A DNA stretch of 7,397 nucleotides from Acidobacteriota bacterium (GTDB lineage: Bacteria; Acidobacteriota; Terriglobia; 20CM-2-55-15). Location: positions 1 to 7,397 of the forward strand of contig QHXA01000367.1 of assembly GCA_003222755.1 (NCBI GenBank), written 5' to 3'. The notes beneath the pieces were generated by a model. The model did no database searches. It was not told the origin of the DNA and saw only the letters and a list, made by a program, of their open reading frames with translations. This document shows positions 4,821 through 7,397 of the stretch, one piece after another; within the stretch, counting starts at the first letter, position 1, and the number at the start of each line of letters is the position of its first letter. A program made the position numbers and the translations under genes.

Positions 4821-7397
4821 GTGGAAGGCCTACAAACAGAGAAGGTCTGGAGTCGCTTCCTGCAAGCAATCGGCGTACTCGTGGCGGTATCGTTCGTCCT
4901 GGCGCCCACAGGAGTGATGGCGCAATCAACGGCTCAAATCAGCGGTGTTGTCACCGATCAAAGCAGTGCAATTTTGCCGGGAGTGGAAGTGAAGGTCACG
5001 CAAACCGACACCGGCATCACACGCACGGCGGTGACGAATGAAACCGGTTTGTACATTTTGCCGAATCTTCCGATCGGCCCTTATCGATTGGAAGCGACGC
5101 TGCCGGGTTTCCGCAGTTATGTGCGTACCGGAATCGTGCTGCAGGTCGGCAGCAACCCTGTCCTGGACATCCTTATGGAAGTGGGACAGGTTTCCGAAAC
5201 GGTCGAAGTTCAGGCCGACGCCGCGCTTGTGGAAACACGCAACACGGGCATCAGCCAAATGATCGACAACACTCGCGTGCTGGAGCTGCCATTGAATGGG
5301 CGGCAAGTCACCGAGTTGGTCCTGCTGTCGGGAGTGGCAACAACGTCAACCCAGGGCACGTTGAATCCAGGCAGTCGAAACTACCCGACAATTATTATTC
5401 AAGTCGCCGGCGGGATGCAGGCAGGCTTGACGTATCGTCTGGACGGCTCCAACCACAACGATGCCTACAACAATCTGAATCTGCCCCTTCCATTTCCGGA
5501 TGCATTGCAGGAGTTCAAGGTGGAAACCAGTGGTCTGGCGGCCCAGTACGGCTTCCACTCCTCAGGTGCCGTGAACGCTGTAACAAAGGCGGGCACGAAC
5601 GACCTTCACGGAGATCTTTTTGAATTTTTGCGCAATGGAGCGCTCAACGCTCGGAATGCGTTCGCACTGACGAATGATGGTCTCAAGCGGAATCAGTTTG
5701 GTGGAACAGTCGGCGGGCCAATCGTCCGGAACAAGTTATTTTTCTTCGCGGGCGAACAGGGTACGAAAGAACGAGCACGGCCCTCGGCTAACCGCGCGTA
5801 CATTCCGACGCCGGCCATGCTCACGGGCGACTTTACGACAATTGCTTCGCCGGCCTGCAACGCCGGCCGAGCTATCCCGTTACGTTCTCCGTTCGTCAAC
5901 AACAAGATCGATCCTTCGGAGTTTTCAAACGTGGCGGTCAACCTGGTGCATCATCAACTCTTTCCCACTACTAACGATCCCTGCGGCGAAGTCCGGTTCG
6001 GAAGCCGTCTTCAGACGAACGAATGGGTTACGACGGGCAGGATGGATTACCAGGTAAACGGGAAACATTCGCTGTTCGGACGATTCCTCAACGCGAACCG
6101 GGACCAGCCCGCGGATTATGACGGCGTGAATGCCCTGACGAGCGCTAACGGACACCTGATTCAAAAGGTGCATTCGTTTGCGCTGGGCGAGACGTATCTG
6201 ATCAGCGCGCGAGCAGTGAGTTCTTTTCATGGCTCCGTCAATTGGACGTACCTGCCGAAGTTCGCTCCGAAAACATTCGATCTGACGTCTCTCGGGGCCA
6301 AGGGCGTTTATGAGGGCGTCCCGAACATGACCGTCATGACCGTCAATACTGGATTCAGCCTTCTGGGCACGAATACCAATCCTGGGCACCAAAACACAAC
6401 GTCCTATCAGTTAGCCGACGATCTCACCCTCGAGAGGGGCAGGCACCAGATCGGGCTCGGCGTAAGCTGGATCCATCAGATGATCAATGGAAGCGTCGGT
6501 TCTTCCGTATTTCCCGCGACAACTTTCGACGGACACTTTACCGGTCTGGGATTGGCGGACTTCTTGTTGGGCAAGGCTTCCGCTTTCGTCCAGGGAAGCC
6601 CGGTCATATCCGCTACGCGGCAGAACTCTATCGGTGTGTACATACAAGATACGTGGAAGGCAGCGTCCCGCCTGACCGTCAGCCCAGGCGTGAGATGGGA
6701 ACCGCACACGCTACCCTATCACCTCGGCCGGCCGATGCACTTTGAACGGGAATGGTTTGATAAAGGAATCAAGAGTACGGTCTTCAAGAATGCGCCCGCG
6801 GGACTTCAATACACGGGCGACCCGCTCTATCCGGGCTTTAACACCGATGTGGAAAATTCATGGCTGAAGTTTGCGCCGCGCCTGGGACTGGCCTGGGATG
6901 TCAGCGGCAATGGCCGCACGACGGTTCGAACGGCGTACGGATTGTTTTACGACCTGCCTCCGATGTTTCACTGGGCTGGAAACGGCGCGCCCTGGGCGAA
7001 TCAAGTCACGCGCAATGATCCCGTCGGAGGACTGGATGATCCGTGGTTGGGCTATCCGGGAGCTAATCCGTTTCCGACAGTGCTCAACTCCGATGTGGTA
7101 TTTCCGCAGAGTGTCTTCTATATCAATTTCAAATGGCACAATAAGGTCGCCTACGTCCATCAATGGAACCTGAGTTTGCAGCGGCAGGTGGGAACCGACT
7201 GGATGGTTTCCGCAAACTATATCGGAAACAGCACGATCCACGGCCAAAGCGCGACAGAAACGAATCCATCAATCTTCATTCCGGGCCCGAGTTGTGTGCT
7301 CAATGGCCAGACGTTCAGCCCTTGTTCGACGACTGGAAATACGAACCAGCGGCGAGTGCTCAATCTGGCAAATCCAACTGAAGGACGGTACTTCGCC
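4821..7397 (+). CDS. Oar-like TonB-dependent receptor with carboxypeptidase-regulatory-like domain (partial, runs off the window)
   Basis: This gene is open from GTG 4821 to the window edge (859 codons, no stop). It starts after GGAGG at 4812-4816, and there is no in-frame ATG upstream; an ATG at 4808 is in another frame. A signal peptide ends at about residue 34 (GVMA before QSTAQ). Residues about 38-120 form a carboxypeptidase-regulatory-like beta sandwich (ISGVVTDQSSAILPGVEVKV, then NETGLYILPNLPIGPYRLEA). The plug follows (ELPLNGRQVTELVLLSG near 154; FKVETSGLAAQYGFHSSGAV near 233). The barrel includes RNQFGGTVGGPIVRNKLFFF and SIGVYIQDTWK. It is a surface importer driven by TonB, with an unknown ligand, probably a glycan, peptide or metal chelate. 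The only four cysteines fall in two nearby pairs (346/388 and 825/835), suggesting loop disulfides. Family members are usually 1000-1250 residues, so roughly the last quarter of the barrel is missing. Confidence 0.93.
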   Translation, partial: MEGLQTEKVWSRFLQAIGVLVAVSFVLAPTGVMAQSTAQISGVVTDQSSAILPGVEVKVTQTDTGITRTAVTNETGLYILPNLPIGPYRLEATLPGFRSYVRTGIVLQVGSNPVLDILMEVGQVSETVEVQADAALVETRNTGISQMIDNTRVLELPLNGRQVTELVLLSGVATTSTQGTLNPGSRNYPTIIIQVAGGMQAGLTYRLDGSNHNDAYNNLNLPLPFPDALQEFKVETSGLAAQYGFHSSGAVNAVTKAGTNDLHGDLFEFLRNGALNARNAFALTNDGLKRNQFGGTVGGPIVRNKLFFFAGEQGTKERARPSANRAYIPTPAMLTGDFTTIASPACNAGRAIPLRSPFVNNKIDPSEFSNVAVNLVHHQLFPTTNDPCGEVRFGSRLQTNEWVTTGRMDYQVNGKHSLFGRFLNANRDQPADYDGVNALTSANGHLIQKVHSFALGETYLISARAVSSFHGSVNWTYLPKFAPKTFDLTSLGAKGVYEGVPNMTVMTVNTGFSLLGTNTNPGHQNTTSYQLADDLTLERGRHQIGLGVSWIHQMINGSVGSSVFPATTFDGHFTGLGLADFLLGKASAFVQGSPVISATRQNSIGVYIQDTWKAASRLTVSPGVRWEPHTLPYHLGRPMHFEREWFDKGIKSTVFKNAPAGLQYTGDPLYPGFNTDVENSWLKFAPRLGLAWDVSGNGRTTVRTAYGLFYDLPPMFHWAGNGAPWANQVTRNDPVGGLDDPWLGYPGANPFPTVLNSDVVFPQSVFYINFKWHNKVAYVHQWNLSLQRQVGTDWMVSANYIGNSTIHGQSATETNPSIFIPGPSCVLNGQTFSPCSTTGNTNQRRVLNLANPTEGRYFA

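Noticed and set aside
4808..5041. Plus-strand ATG at 4808 as the start of a 77-residue gene
   Set aside because: It is out of frame with the receptor. The GGAGG next to it serves GTG 4821, which opens directly into a signal peptide.
5925..6392. 155-residue minus-strand open frame inside the receptor gene
   Set aside because: It is antisense to a continuous receptor frame with recognisable barrel sequence and has no start context.

Overview
The window most probably comes from an Acidobacteriota genome, perhaps a Solibacter- or Vicinamibacter-like soil lineage. The main evidence is a very large Oar-like TonB-dependent receptor with an N-terminal carboxypeptidase-regulatory-like domain, a type hugely expanded in that phylum. 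A polyvinyl-alcohol-dehydrogenase-type PQQ propeller, a DM13 protein and an ECF sigma factor paired with a four-helix membrane protein fit the same picture. The assignment rests on family recognition by eye; no search was run.

Layout. On the minus strand, at the left edge, an ECF sigma factor (576-1094) is followed by a four-TM membrane protein (7-579), with overlapping stop and start codons. A divergent regulatory region (about 1095-1270) carries a cluster of CGCGAA half-sites. On the plus strand it is followed by a secreted eight-stranded-type outer-membrane beta-barrel protein (1271-1897) and a strong hairpin terminator. Next comes a membrane-anchored DM13 protein (2033-2527) whose leader holds an 18-bp palindrome, then a terminator-like hairpin, then an NADPH-dependent FMN reductase (2603-3172) tightly coupled to a 57-residue zinc-ribbon microprotein (3181-3354).

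The most unusual stretch is 3395-3540. It is a compact array of four tandem hairpins built on related GCACC/GGTGC arms, which looks like a dispersed palindromic repeat. It sits exactly where the N-terminal half of a PQQ propeller dehydrogenase should be. The remaining propeller (to 4712) is well conserved and intact at its C-terminus, and its reading frame continues back through the repeat. The window ends inside the TonB-dependent receptor (4821 to the edge), which has its own near-consensus -10 box and a strong RBS with a GTG start.

How the genes work together. The sigma factor, membrane protein and divergent outer-membrane protein look like a small envelope-sensing module. The DM13 protein, FMN reductase and zinc-ribbon protein form a loose redox-flavoured group. 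The propeller remnant and the receptor appear to be independent units for periplasmic oxidation and for outer-membrane uptake. I see no tRNA, rRNA, CRISPR array, transposase or phage gene, and no stretch of more than about 300 bases without a gene. The only candidates for something undescribed are the four-hairpin element with its gene fusion and the half-site cluster in the divergent promoter region.
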